Assembly: GCA_963759115.1 (NCBI GenBank)
Contig: CAVWXT010000005.1
Span: forward strand, 2,356,001-2,420,000
Origin: CAVWXT01 sp963759115
Lineage (GTDB): Bacteria > Planctomycetota > Planctomycetia > Pirellulales > Thermoguttaceae
Direction of reading: 5' to 3'
Length of the DNA stretch: 64,000 bases
The notes below the pieces were generated by a model. The model was not told the origin of the DNA. It did not search any database and saw only the letters and a list, made by a program, of their open reading frames with translations. Below, in pieces: positions 21,138 through 30,438 of the stretch. Made by a program: the position numbers and the translations under genes. Position 1 is the first letter of the stretch; each line of letters begins with the position of its first letter.

Positions 21138-21179
21138 TGGAGCGGAGGAGGGTCGAACTCCCGACCTCTGCATTGCGAA
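21138..21179. repeat. attL, 42-bp partial copy of tRNA-Ala
   Basis: The copy starts TGGAGCGGAGGAGGGTCGAA and is identical to 30439-30480. It lacks the 5' half of the tRNA, so it is not a functional gene. Confidence 0.9.
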
Positions 21180-21275
21180 TGTAATTTCACGCTTCTCGTG
21201 TTTCTGTAAGGTGTTGCTATTGTTTGTGTTACTGCGTTGCAATGTAAAGGCAATCCACCCTCTGGAACTACTTTT

Positions 21276-21300
21276 CCTTTACAAATCCCTTTACAAATCG
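21276..21300. repeat. Putative integrase arm-type sites, left end
   Basis: CCTTTACAAATCC followed by CTTTACAAATCG forms a tandem repeat about 100 bases inside attL. An inverted single copy (TGTAAAGG) lies at 21243-21250. The same tandem occurs at the other end (30347-30372). Confidence 0.6.
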
Positions 21301-22259
21301 CCGATAGTGGGGTATGCTGTCAGCCGGGTTCACATCGTGCCGGGGACAGCCGCAATGCCAGCCGCCGAGTTGATGACCTGGAACAAGCGCCAACGGCGAT
21401 GGTTCAAGTGGTTCAAGGGTCGGATGTTCGCCGTTTCTGCCAGACAACTGGGCTGTCCGCCAAGCCAGGAACACAGCCGGGAGGCGGCGAATACTTGGTG
21501 GCGAGCCAAGCAAGACGAACTCCAAGCCCCTGCCGAGCCAAAACCCAATGAGCAAGCGTATCGGCGGATCATCGACCAACGGCGGCGTATGGCTCAATGG
21601 TTCCGGGAACATCTTGGACAACACCCACTCCACCAAGACGGCATGGCGAGCAATGAGGCAGAGGCGGCACGCCTTCAGGACATCCTGGACACGGAAGAAA
21701 ACCCGCCACCCTTGACCCGTTGGGACGAACCTTTGATAGGCATATCGCCGGAAGGTCAAGCGGTTTGGCATGATCGGCTGAAGCATGACCAAAAAGACCC
21801 CGCACCTGCCGACCGCACGATACGCTACTGGGTCGGACGATGGGTCGAGAACCAGAAGGCACGAGCGCAGGCAAAGGAAATTGCTCCCGACCGCTATTCG
21901 TCCTACCGCTATGCCATCGAACACGTCAGGGACTTTGCAGGAGCAGAGAACGACATCGAGACGCTGACCGCCGACCTTGTGGAACGATACTTCAACCACC
22001 TGCTAGACCTTATCGCCAAGCGGGACAACGACCCGGAAGGCAAGGCAGGGTGCGCCCGAACCTATGCTAAGGCACGCCTTGATGCCGTCAAGCAATTCTG
22101 CCAATGGCTTGACGAGCGAGACCTCGTTCCCCTCCCCAAGAACCTCCGCAACCGCAAGGCGTTGAGGATCAAACTGGGGATCGGCAAGCGCGAGATCTAC
22201 CCCGTCAAGGACATAAAAGCCGTCCTCGCCGATGAGGAGACTCCAGAAAGGGACAAGTT

Positions 22260-23592
22260 CAGTAGTTCCAAATTTGGCTATGTGTGGCGATGTGCCGTAA
22301 GTCGTTCATAGGTATGACGATCGAGTCCGAGGGTTTTGTTGGCGCCGAGGGCTTGTTGAACGATCTGGGTGATCCACAAGAGCATTTCTTGGAAACGAAG
22401 CAATTCCAGAAAGAGTTGCGGTTCCTCGGCGAATTTTCCTTTGGCGAAGCGAAAATGAATCCACACCCACACGTTGCGCAGCACCAGAGCAATGCCCACG
22501 AACAGCAGACGCAACGCTGGATCGCGCGTGCATGTCTTGATCTTCGCCTCGTTCATCTGGCGGTAGCTCGTCTCGATGCCGAAACGCTTGCGATAGGTTT
22601 CGCGTATCTCCGCAGGTGTTCGCCGCACCTTCGACACCACGTAGAGAAGCCGCTTGCGCCGCCGCCGGCCGGTCTTCTCGTCGGTGAAATGCTTGCTGGC
22701 AACGCAAATGTTCACGGTCACGCTGGCCTTCGGTTTCTCTTTCGTTTGGCCCGAGGTGATCGTCTCCCGATAGTAGCCGTGTTTCTTCTTCAACAGTGCT
22801 CGCAAGCCGTGCGGCGGAGTCTTGGGGTCCTTGGGCTTTCGGCCTCGCACGACGGCGGGAATGATGAATCCACGACGGGCGCGAAGAAGATACTGAATGA
22901 CTTCTACGCTGAAAAAGCCCTTGTCCAGCAGCAAAAAGCGGATTTTTACGCCTCGGCGACGAACAATCGCCAACAGCCGCTGAAGCACCTCTTTCATCGA
23001 GTCGCCGTACTCGACTCGCACCAGCGCCAAGGTGTAACGGTAGCCTTTGTGGAGTACCACAGCCGTGGCGTAGGCATGGAAATGGGTGGTGCCCGACTTC
23101 GGTTCGCCTCGAAAGATTTCCTTCTTGTCCCGCGCCGGCTGCCCGTGATAGGGAATCAGCGTCAGGTCGATCGCCACCATGCGGGATTTGCGTCGCAACG
23201 CCTTGGGCACATGCGTCACCAAGGCGAGGTTCAAACGACGTTCGAGTTCGGCGATTTCCGGCAACGTTACGGCCAAGGCGTTGCGAATCGTCTGATCCGA
23301 CGGTGCATCGGCCAGATCGCGGCAGGCGGCAAACACGGAAACCACCCGTGCCGCGGCAATCAGGAGAATTTGGAGAAGCGTGGAAGTCGAACATTTATAA
23401 CCCCGATACTCAAGGCGAAGCGCCGTCCCTATCCAGTCCTCGGCGTACGCGTGGACCTCCGCCTTGGTGATGATATACTCCGTTTGTGAACGCATGGGTT
23501 TCCTCCTTGTGTGAACCTGGTTTGTGACCCAAGTTCTTTACTGGAGGAACCTTGCGTTCACCTATATCAATTTCCCGAATTTGGAACTACTG
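22260..23592 (-). mobile_element. 1,333-bp insertion sequence, ISH3-like, inside the integrase
   Basis: The 18-bp inverted ends are CAGTAGTTCCAAATTTGG (22260-22277) and its near-complement (23575-23592, one mismatch). A 5-bp direct repeat AAGTT flanks them (22255-22259 and 23593-23597). One transposase gene fills the element. Confidence 0.9.
22278..23495 (-). CDS. DDE transposase, ISH3/IS4-like
   Basis: The 405-residue protein is the transposase of the surrounding element. Acidic residues at expected places are in MVAIDLTLIPYHG, LLLDKGFFSVE and YRKRFGIETSYRQMNE, the last being the YREK-like signature of the IS4 superfamily. The gene runs from just inside one inverted repeat (stop at 22278) to about 80 bases from the other. 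The frame is intact. Assignment to ISH3 within the superfamily is a judgement from motifs. Confidence 0.85.
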   Translation of the reverse strand: MRSQTEYIITKAEVHAYAEDWIGTALRLEYRGYKCSTSTLLQILLIAAARVVSVFAACRDLADAPSDQTIRNALAVTLPEIAELERRLNLALVTHVPKALRRKSRMVAIDLTLIPYHGQPARDKKEIFRGEPKSGTTHFHAYATAVVLHKGYRYTLALVRVEYGDSMKEVLQRLLAIVRRRGVKIRFLLLDKGFFSVEVIQYLLRARRGFIIPAVVRGRKPKDPKTPPHGLRALLKKKHGYYRETITSGQTKEKPKASVTVNICVASKHFTDEKTGRRRRKRLLYVVSKVRRTPAEIRETYRKRFGIETSYRQMNEAKIKTCTRDPALRLLFVGIALVLRNVWVWIHFRFAKGKFAEEPQLFLELLRFQEMLLWITQIVQQALGANKTLGLDRHTYERLTAHRHT

Positions 23593-24242
23593 AAGTTGTT
23601 TGTCCTGCTCATGTTGAACATCGGGGCTTACCAGGTGGACATAGCACGGCTGACCCGTGACCAGGTGGACTTGAAGAAGGGGAGAATCGAGCGGAAGCGG
23701 AGCAAGACCGAGAACTGCCCCAACGTCCCCGTAGTGAACTACCGCCTATGGAAAAAGACGGCGGGGTTGTTGGAGAAATTTTTGAACACCGACAAGAGCA
23801 ACCCCTTTGCCTTGCTGAACGGGAACGGGCAAGCCCTGCAACAAAAGTTCATTGGGGAAGACGACAAGGGGAAGAAGGTTTGCAACATCACGACCACCTA
23901 CAAGCGACTCAAGGCACGGCTGAAGTTGCACCACTCCCTCGGACAACTCCGCAAAACGTCCGCCGATCTGCTCTACAACAACCCCAAGTTCCGTCCCCTT
24001 CATGTCCTCTTTTTGGGACACGCCCCCCGCACCATCGCCGAGCGGTTCTATGTGAACGACGACCCCAAGACCCTCGACGCAGCGATAAAGTGGCTTGGCA
24101 CGCAATATGGGGTTGAATGAACTGGTGTTGGTCTGTCGTGCGAGGCACGTTAGACGATGCTTCCCCATTGACGGAGTCGGGAAGGAAGGGGACGATGATG
24201 TTCTGATGGTGGTATTCAAGCGAGAGGTCGGGAGACCAAGTT

Positions 24243-24871
24243 GTGGCAAAGCACATTCCCCCAGAGTTTCAGAAGCAGGAGTTCCACTGCCCCTTTTGTG
24301 GCGTGTATTCGGCGCAAGTATGGAGCCGGACGGTTCGTCTGACGGGCAGTGTCTTGTCGCGCAAATCGAAGGTCTGTGGTTATGCGAGTGCGTGCATTGT
24401 CAAGAGGCATCTGTTTGGCATGGTGCGGAAATGATCTATCCGAGTTCGGGTTCCGCTCCTTTCCCCCATGACGAGTTGCCCGACGACCTAAAGGGCGACT
24501 ACGAAGAGGCGAGGCGCATCGTTTCTGCTTCACCTAGGGGTGCGGCGGCGTTACTGCGGCTCGTGATCCAGAAATTGTTGGTTCACCTGGGGGAGAAGGG
24601 AAAGGACATCAACGCCGACATTGGGAACCTCGTAAAGAAGGGGCTGCCCGTCGAGTTGCAGCAAGCCCTGGATACCGTGCGGGTCATCGGCAACGAGTCC
24701 GTCCATCCCGGAGAGATCGACCTGAACGACACGCCCGAAATCGCCCATGCGTTGTTCGAGGTCGTCAATTTCATCGTGGACGACAGGATCGCCCAGCCGA
24801 AGAAACGGGCTGCCCTGTATGCCTCTCTTCCGGCAGCAAAGCGAAAAGGGATTGCGGACAGGGACAAATGA
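24243..24871 (+). CDS. DUF4145 domain protein (one frameshift)
   Basis: The N-terminus (GTG 24243, VAKHIPPEFQKQEFHCPFCG) has a CxxC zinc-binding pair, and a second pair (CECVHC) follows. The DUF4145 part is recognisable by YEEARRIVSASPRGAAALLRL and VRVIGNESVHPGEID. DUF4145 proteins often accompany restriction or defence genes, but no partner is present here. The frame changes by one base near 24380, where an A-run in CGCAAATCG appears one base short. It starts 123 bases after the integrase stop. Confidence 0.68.
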
Positions 24872-25008
24872 CTTCGTGACCAGAGACCTCCTTCCACATC
24901 GTCCGCAAGAAAACGCCGACCGCATGACCACCATGCAACCGCACCCAGATGGAACCAACCCCCAGGTTTCTCGGAGATAACTCTTGAGATTCCGGTTTCT
25001 AAGGTCGC

Positions 25009-25587
25009 TCATCCCACCAGGTAACGCTGAACCGTCCTCTGGGTTGTCCCCATCGCCTGGGCAATCTCGGCGGTCGTCAGCCCCTTCGCCCGGAGTTCCT
25101 TGGCCCGGGCCGGCTCGGCTTTGGTCGTCCCCCGCTTCCGCCCCTTGTAAACGCCATTCTTCTTCGCCACCTCGATTCCCGCCGCCTGTCTCTCGGCACG
25201 AAACTCCAACTCGATCTCCGACAGACCGAGCATGACGGCGGCGATCATGCGTCCGACTGCCCCACCGAGGTCGAGTTGTTGGGTGACCACGACGATCCGC
25301 AGCCCCTTCTCGCACCAGTCGGCAAGGATGTTCACCCCGTCCTTGAGGCGGCGACTCAAGCGGTCAAGTTTCCAAGCGACGACCATGCTGACCTTGCCTG
25401 CGAAGATGTCCCGTTGGAGACGCTCGAACTCTGGGCGTTTCAAGGTCTTGCCGGTCTCCTTGTCGAGAAACCACTCAACCTGCTGGTTATCGTAGTCGTG
25501 GGCATGGAGCCACTTGCCGATCTCCGCAACCTGGCTGTCGGTTCGTTGGTGACGGCTGCTCACCCTGCAATAACAGGCGATGGTCAC
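25009..25587 (-). CDS. Serine recombinase (resolvase/invertase family)
   Basis: The 192-residue protein has the resolvase N-terminal domain starting CYCRVSSRHQRTDSQ, where the Ser of RVSS is the expected nucleophile. It also has WKLDRLSRRLKDGVNIL and a C-terminal helix-turn-helix (LTTAEIAQAMGTTQRTVQRYL). It probably resolves or inverts DNA at short sites; none could be identified. The GTG at 25587 is preferred because AAAGGA lies seven bases upstream. A longer reading from 25674 is possible but would add 29 residues of low similarity. It is the second recombinase of the element and the only apparently intact one. Confidence 0.85.
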   Translation of the reverse strand: MTIACYCRVSSRHQRTDSQVAEIGKWLHAHDYDNQQVEWFLDKETGKTLKRPEFERLQRDIFAGKVSMVVAWKLDRLSRRLKDGVNILADWCEKGLRIVVVTQQLDLGGAVGRMIAAVMLGLSEIELEFRAERQAAGIEVAKKNGVYKGRKRGTTKAEPARAKELRAKGLTTAEIAQAMGTTQRTVQRYLVG

Positions 25588-25704
25588 GGCAGTGTCCTTT
25601 GCGTGGTTGGAGGCGAAAGATAGGTTAAAGTCGTCTTGTCGCTTGGTCGTCCTGCCCGAAGGTGTCGGAAGCACGGGGATTTCTGGGGGTCGTTTTCCGA
25701 AGCC

Positions 25705-25908
25705 CTATTTGTCGCCACTTCGGAGCCGGCGTTTCAGTAGTCGCACATCCTGGCGGACGACCTCGGTCTGCGCATACAGCAGGGCATCGCTGCGGCGGTC
25801 GCTCCAACCACTGCCTGTCCACACCTGCTGCCGGTCGTCGGCGATGGCGAACCGCAGGAAGCGTGTGCCGACGATCTGGACTCCTATCTGGGGTCGTTTT
25901 CTCGGCAT
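25705..25908 (-). CDS. Small hypothetical protein of the element
   Basis: The 67-residue protein (ATG 25908, MPRKRPQIGVQIVG) has a basic start, a central segment FAIADDRQQVWTGSGWSD and a helical, charged C-terminus (VVRQDVRLLKRRLRSGDK). I do not know a function. The reading frame has protein-like composition where the opposite strand does not. It lies divergent from the sigma-like gene (82 bases between starts) and upstream of the resolvase, so it could be a small regulator. Confidence is moderate. Confidence 0.5.
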   Translation of the reverse strand: MPRKRPQIGVQIVGTRFLRFAIADDRQQVWTGSGWSDRRSDALLYAQTEVVRQDVRLLKRRLRSGDK

Positions 25909-25989
25909 GGCGGGCTGGCTCCATCGGACACAGACCGCCCGCCGCCATCGGAGGACGGCGAATGGGAGCGGGCGGGGATAAATACCCCG

Positions 25990-26739
25990 ATGATCCCGAC
26001 CTTCCGGCTCTGGCTGCTGCTGCACGAACAATTCGACCCTGCCGCCTACGACCGGCTGTTCGACGACCAGTTGGCTGCGCTGCTGCCGACGCTCCACGAT
26101 CCCGAAGCGAAGGAACGGCTGGCAGCCATGCAGGGGCGTGGTTGGACGCACTACATCGCCGCCTGTCTCCGCAACGCCGGCTTCCGTGAGCAAGGGCAAG
26201 TCGAAGAACTGATCCACGATGTCGTGGTCAGGTTGCTGGTGTCGCCAGGCGGGTTGTTCGGGGGCTACGACGAGCGGTGGCATGGCCCGCTCGACCTCCG
26301 CTTCAAGAGGTCGGTCGCCAACGCAGTCAAGAACATCGCCGAGAAGGAAAAGAACCGCAGGAAGTATCTCCCGACCATTTCAGGCGGCACGACGACGGAA
26401 GACCTGCCCGCAAGCCACGAGCCGACCGACTCGATGCTGGTGGAGCGGTTCAGGAGGTTGCTCCAGACCCGGCTCGGCGACCTGGCTGTGGCGATCCTTG
26501 ATGCTCGGCTGGAGGGGCGGCAGACCAAGAGCATCGTCGGGCTGCCCGAACTGGACAGCCCCGGTCGTTTCGTCGTGAAGAGGGTCGTGCAGCAGATCAA
26601 GGCCCTCGCTCGTGAGTTCGCCCACGAGTTGGGCGACCCGGACTTCCTTCGGCGGGTGGAGCGGTTGATGGATGCCGAGGCGACGACCATCGCCAAGCGG
26701 ACAGCGACGACCCAACGGCGGCGGGCAGGGGCGGGCTAA
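25990..26739 (+). CDS. Sigma-70-like regulatory protein of the element
   Basis: The 249-residue protein resembles sigma-factor region 2 in outline: VEELIHDVVVRLL, then LRFKRSVANAVKNIAEKEKNRRK. A downstream helix-turn-helix-like part (QTKSIVGLPELDSPGRFVVKRVVQQIKALA) could be region 4. Similar small proteins occur on planctomycete mobile elements. Binding to core polymerase is inferred, not shown. It stands alone on the plus strand between two minus-strand groups. The start ATG 25990 is the first in frame. Confidence 0.5.
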   Translation: MIPTFRLWLLLHEQFDPAAYDRLFDDQLAALLPTLHDPEAKERLAAMQGRGWTHYIAACLRNAGFREQGQVEELIHDVVVRLLVSPGGLFGGYDERWHGPLDLRFKRSVANAVKNIAEKEKNRRKYLPTISGGTTTEDLPASHEPTDSMLVERFRRLLQTRLGDLAVAILDARLEGRQTKSIVGLPELDSPGRFVVKRVVQQIKALAREFAHELGDPDFLRRVERLMDAEATTIAKRTATTQRRRAGAG

Positions 26740-26822
26740 TACAACTTAACCGCTACAGCCGTTCCAAGCAGGGCTGTCTCAAATTGGACTTTGTGCGCCC
26801 CTGGTGAGACCGCAACGCCCTG

Positions 26823-27233
26823 CTACTTCGGGGAACTCCCCTTGACGATGCCGAACCATTCAAGGATGGTCTTGAGCATCCCGATCCATGTAACCAGTGC
26901 AGGTAGCCCTACGAACACGACCAGGACGGGCAACGACCACCGCTTGCTCCAGAACCACTTGGTCACTTTGTCTCGGTAGTCGGGCAGGGGCGGGTTGTCC
27001 CATGCGTGGACGAGTTCGACGCAGGCGGGCAGGACTTTGACCTGTGAACGGGTGAAGAGGTCGATCAACCCGGCTTCGTCAATCCGGTTGAGGGCTACCG
27101 CCTCTGTGTGATCATCCACTTCGTGATGCCGAGGCAATTCCTCCCGGCTCACGACTTCCTGATGCTCACGATCTCGTTGAGCGAAGAACCGCACCAGTTC
27201 TTTCTCGTAATCATCAAGGATGGGTTCTGCCAT
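26823..27233 (-). CDS. Hypothetical C-terminally anchored membrane protein
   Basis: The 136-residue protein begins MAEPILDDYEKELVRFF and is acidic and helical for about 90 residues. A hydrophobic segment (LPVLVVFVGLPALVTWIGML) near the C-terminus should anchor it with the N-terminus in the cytoplasm. I recognise no family. It starts 12 bases after the BRCT gene stop, so the two are probably co-transcribed. Start ATG 27233 is chosen over an upstream Met because it lies just beyond the previous stop. Confidence 0.6.
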   Translation of the reverse strand: MAEPILDDYEKELVRFFAQRDREHQEVVSREELPRHHEVDDHTEAVALNRIDEAGLIDLFTRSQVKVLPACVELVHAWDNPPLPDYRDKVTKWFWSKRWSLPVLVVFVGLPALVTWIGMLKTILEWFGIVKGSSPK

Positions 27234-27244
27234 GAGCGTTTTCA

Positions 27245-27925
27245 CTAGGCGTTCTTGACTGTGGCAACCCAATCCTCTTCAGCAAGAAGGGCTATAGGTC
27301 GCCCGTCGAGTTTATAGATGAGTGCCTTCTCGATCTTGGTGCCGTATGCCTCATGCGCCCATGCCGGGCTGAGATCGCCACCTACGATAAGACAATTGGT
27401 CTCAAGGGTCACATTGTCATGTGCGTAGCCGCCCATGCGCTTGATGGCATCCTGGCACTGCGAGCGGGAACCGAACTTGAACTTGCCGGTAAAGCAGAAC
27501 CCCTTGCCAGGGTATTCAATCGTTGGAACCGGATCATCAAACGGAACGCCGTCCTTGAGAATATCGGTTGCCATCTCAAGCAGCCGTTCTTTCTCGAACC
27601 CACTCTTCTTCTTGATCTTTGAGCCATGCGGCTTCCAGCCATCAGGAACGGCAACGGTTCGCAAGTGAGCAAGGTCGAAAGGCTGAAGATCTGGCGAATC
27701 TTGGTTCTCGTCCCCGGTCACGAAAACATACTTCATCCAGAGTTCCCGGTTACTCGGATTCAGGAAGATCTGAGTAATCAGGCGTGAGGCTTCGCCCTTG
27801 CTGAAACGATGGGTGCAATCTAGGTTAAAGAACCGCAGCACCTTCATCTGCCGGTTGGTTGCTTCATCCAGATACCACGGATTCATCGGACGTTCTCCGC
27901 TTCCGAGATTTAGGATGTCTACCAT
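27245..27925 (-). CDS. BRCT-domain protein
   Basis: The C-terminal 90 residues form a BRCT fold like that of NAD-dependent DNA ligase: GKGFCFTGKFKFGSRSQC, IKRMGGYAHDNVTLETNCLIVGG, YGTKIEKALIY. The N-terminal 130 residues (MVDILNLGSGERPMNPWYLD) are unassigned. BRCT modules bind phosphopeptides or DNA ends; in a mobile element a link to DNA repair or replication is possible but speculative. ATG 27925 is preferred over an upstream Met at 27982. It precedes and probably shares a transcript with the membrane protein gene at 26823. Confidence 0.78.
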   Translation of the reverse strand: MVDILNLGSGERPMNPWYLDEATNRQMKVLRFFNLDCTHRFSKGEASRLITQIFLNPSNRELWMKYVFVTGDENQDSPDLQPFDLAHLRTVAVPDGWKPHGSKIKKKSGFEKERLLEMATDILKDGVPFDDPVPTIEYPGKGFCFTGKFKFGSRSQCQDAIKRMGGYAHDNVTLETNCLIVGGDLSPAWAHEAYGTKIEKALIYKLDGRPIALLAEEDWVATVKNA

Positions 27926-28070
27926 CCGCCGAGTGTAGCGAATACGCCGGGCATGATCAATGACAGCACGGCACGCCCACACCGCCCTTCACCGATCCCG
28001 GATCGACCTGCAAAGCCGCATGGCTTCCTCCGGTTTCATTGGGTGGAGGGTAAGACGGCGGAGACGGGGC

Positions 28071-28746
28071 TTACGAAAGTCGTTCTGTTTGGTCATTCTG
28101 CCCTTCCATCGAGAAGACTAAACGTGGATTCATTTTTTCGGCTTTAGACCAAGTTCCTTTGCAGCTTGGGCCAACGAGCTCTTTGTCGATGTCGAATGGT
28201 TCGATGACCATCAGAGTCTTTGATCCTCCGAGAGCGGTGGCATATTGTCTGGTGCCGGTGACCTGAACAAACCTCCCGATTGTCATGGTCTTACCATCGG
28301 CAAGGCCAGTCGTTGAGAAGCCCTTGAGCCAAACGAGCGTCATGTCTCCGAGACTGCTGTCCGACCACTTTACAAGCGCATTGTCCTTGTCGATGATTTG
28401 GAAGACCTCCATTGGCCGAGAGCGTTCGGTATCGAAAGTTTCCACGTCTTTCGAGCGTCCCTTCCGAATCAGTCCAATACTGCCGTTATCAAGCGTAAGG
28501 GAGGGAATAAACGAACCTCGCATGGCCTTCACTTTATTGATCGTCGCCACGTAACTTTTCACAAAAGTCTTAGCTCTAATTTTCGACTCTTGCAAACCTC
28601 GTTCGAGGTCGGCGACCCAGGCCAATCGTTCCTCCTCGCCTTGTTTAAGGAGACGTTTTGCCAAATCGAGATCGACTTGGGGTTGATCGGCGTAAAGAGA
28701 AGTCGAAGCGAGCAGGGAAAGAGCAAGAAAAAAGCAAAAATCGCAT
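28071..28746 (-). CDS. Hypothetical secreted protein (one-base frameshift in the signal peptide)
   Basis: The protein is about 225 residues and of unknown function. ATG 28746 has GGGAG eight bases upstream and gives MRFLLF; after removing one T from a run of six T, the frame continues LALSLLASTSLYADQPQ, a good Sec signal peptide. The mature part is beta-rich and basic (SFIPSLTLDNGSIGLIRKG, ...TLVWLKGFSTTGLADGK). As deposited, the long frame has no upstream ATG, which is why I place a frameshift here. Confidence 0.6.
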
Positions 28747-29172
28747 TGGAAATGCTCCCAGAGTAATAGATTGCCTGTAGTCTCCTATTCCGCTAGCCGG
28801 AAATCAAGCCCCTGGACTGACGTAAGGACGGAAAAACTGCGTCCAATGCGTCCAAGCGTCCAACCCCAGTTCGTTTTTGGACGGGCTGTCGCCAACCGCG
28901 CCCCCGTGCCGCCTTTTCGTCGCCCTAAGTCATTGTGCCGAGACACCTTCGGCGCAGGCAGTTATTCTTTCATGTGGATCCATTGCTGATCCACTGGCGG
29001 CGATACGGGAAGGAATATGGACTGGACGGGAAGGATGCCTTCCTGCCGTAGTCGGCCCTGATGACGAAGACGGGCTACGCCCGCCATGCCCTGCTCTCCT
29101 CCGCCACCCTCATTCGCCGCAGGCAAGTCGTTGCCTGCCACGCATTTCGCCCTACGCACTGGTAAGCGAGCA
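28747..29172. other. Intergenic stretch within the element
   Basis: This 426-base stretch lies between the start of the secreted-protein gene and the end of the DUF3102-like gene. I see no convincing gene, RNA or repeat. Confidence 0.4.
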
Positions 29173-30045
29173 TCACCACCCCCTCTTGGAACATTCGCCC
29201 CAAGATGCCCTGCCTATGCCCTCCCGATGCCCGACCCCTGACGGCATCCTGGCGGCGTGCGGACGGCATCCCCGGCCGCCCCGACATCTCGCCAGAAAAC
29301 TTCCTGATGATCGGCGGATTTCTTGCGGCGAACTGATCTCTGGCCACAGCCGCCCCATCTGGCGTGCGCTATGCCGGATGCCCATGAAGACCAGCAGCAA
29401 CGGCAGTTGGAAAAACTTTCCAACAACGCCACCGGAAGGTGAGTCCCATTCCCTGTTCATTTCCGTTCCATCCGCCGTCGTCCATAACCTGGCATCACTG
29501 ACATCATTGACAGCGCTGACATCACTGACCGCACGGAAAATCCTCCCAAACGCTCTCGCCGAGCCGTCCTTGACCTTCAATTTGCGGAAATCGCAGCAAG
29601 TCATCGTAATCCCGTCCGCCGGCGTGTAGGTCTGCCCGTTTGACTGCGAACTGACGACCAGTTCCCGTCTCGTCCGCTTCCGCCCTTTGGCACCGATACG
29701 CAACGCCCGATCCACGGGGACTTGCCGCAACTGGTCGGGGCTGCTGTAGGTCTCGGCAAGTCGTTTCGCCCGCATCCACCGGGACTGCGACACTCCCCAC
29801 CGCCGCAGCCATCCTTCCCACTTGCCATGCGCCCCGTAGCGCGGCAGGTCTTGGAGGTGAAGCAGTGCCTTCCCCAGCATCCAACAAAGTTGGGCCAAGG
29901 TTGCCCCCGCTTCGTCGATCCTGCGGTTGGCTTCACGCACGAACCCGACGACCTGCTCCTCGGTCGGCTTCCGCCCTGCGGGGACGAGGGGGAAGGGAAA
30001 AGAATCAACTTGGTTCTTTTGGAGGTTGCCGTTGCCGTTCTTCAT
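29173..30045 (-). CDS. DUF3102-like putative DNA-binding protein
   Basis: The start ATG 30045 has AAGGAG eight bases upstream and gives a 290-residue protein (MKNGNGNLQKNQVDSF). The first 130 residues resemble DUF3102 proteins: LCWMLGKALLHLQDL, HGKWEGWLRRWGVSQSRWMRAKRLAETY. That region suggests a helix-turn-helix role like that of phage-type replication or partition regulators. The C-terminal half (from about residue 150) is poorly conserved and could partly be out of frame. It is the gene nearest the right end of the element and is followed on the minus strand by unannotated DNA. Confidence 0.55.
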   Translation of the reverse strand: MKNGNGNLQKNQVDSFPFPLVPAGRKPTEEQVVGFVREANRRIDEAGATLAQLCWMLGKALLHLQDLPRYGAHGKWEGWLRRWGVSQSRWMRAKRLAETYSSPDQLRQVPVDRALRIGAKGRKRTRRELVVSSQSNGQTYTPADGITMTCCDFRKLKVKDGSARAFGRIFRAVSDVSAVNDVSDARLWTTADGTEMNREWDSPSGGVVGKFFQLPLLLVFMGIRHSARQMGRLWPEISSPQEIRRSSGSFLARCRGGRGCRPHAARMPSGVGHREGIGRASWGECSKRGW

Positions 30046-30397
30046 GGCGGTCGCTCCTTCGTCCGCCATGATAGTGCGGTCGTCGCCGCATGGGAACCCA
30101 TCTTTTTGCCCGGTTCGGGGTGGAACGCGATCCTGTTCGCCGTCCCGCACAGAGCAATCCAGGATGCGTCCAAGCCCCCGGATGTATCCGGGGCGGCGGC
30201 TCGGTCGCACGGGAGGGTCTTGCGAGGCGTGGCGCGGAAGTTGTGGGGCGAGGCAAGGCGGCGTGCTGGCGGCAGTGGCAGGCGATTGGGGGCATCGTGA
30301 GACGGCACGATGTTGTCCAGGGAAACCCACCCGTGTGACCCACCTTCCCTTTACAAGTCCCTTTACAAATGGCTACCTTTACAGACCACCCAAAAGA
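30046..30397. other. Right end of the integrative element, no gene
   Basis: About 350 bases without a gene. It contains the arm-type sites at 30347-30372 and probably the promoter of the gene at 29173. Confidence 0.45.
30347..30372. repeat. Putative integrase arm-type sites, right end
   Basis: CCCTTTACAAGTCC followed by CTTTACAAATGG matches the tandem at 21276-21300. A third partial copy (CCTTTACAG) lies at 30376-30384. Confidence 0.6.
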
Positions 30398-30432
30398 AAA
30401 GCCAGTCGTAACTTATTGCTACAACTGGCTTT
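30398..30432 (-). terminator. Element-supplied terminator for tRNA-Ala
   Basis: On the minus strand AAAGCCAGTTGTA pairs with TACGACTGGCTTT (one mismatch) and is followed by TCTTTTGG. It lies seven bases after the tRNA end and replaces the hairpin now stranded at 21100-21130. Confidence 0.7.
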
Positions 30433-30438
30433 ACGATG

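Larger units (their letters stand above)
21355..24120 (+). pseudogene. Tyrosine recombinase (integrase), interrupted by an IS
   Basis: The integrase would cut and join attP and attB. The N-terminal part (ATG 21355, MPAAELMTWNKRQRR) contains an arm-binding-like basic region and a SAM-like core-binding domain (DRYSSYRYAIEHVRDFAG). The C-terminal part (23598-24120) has the catalytic box HSLGQLRKTSADLL and the nucleophile region LGHAPRTIAERFYVND. An IS with its AAGTT duplication splits the gene at codon 302. Removing 22260-23597 (the IS plus one duplicate) restores RDKLFVLLMLNIGAYQVD in frame, so the gene was intact before the insertion. The whole protein would be about 475 residues. Confidence 0.9.

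Noticed and set aside
21138..21179. Second tRNA gene
   Set aside because: Only the 3' part of tRNA-Ala is present.
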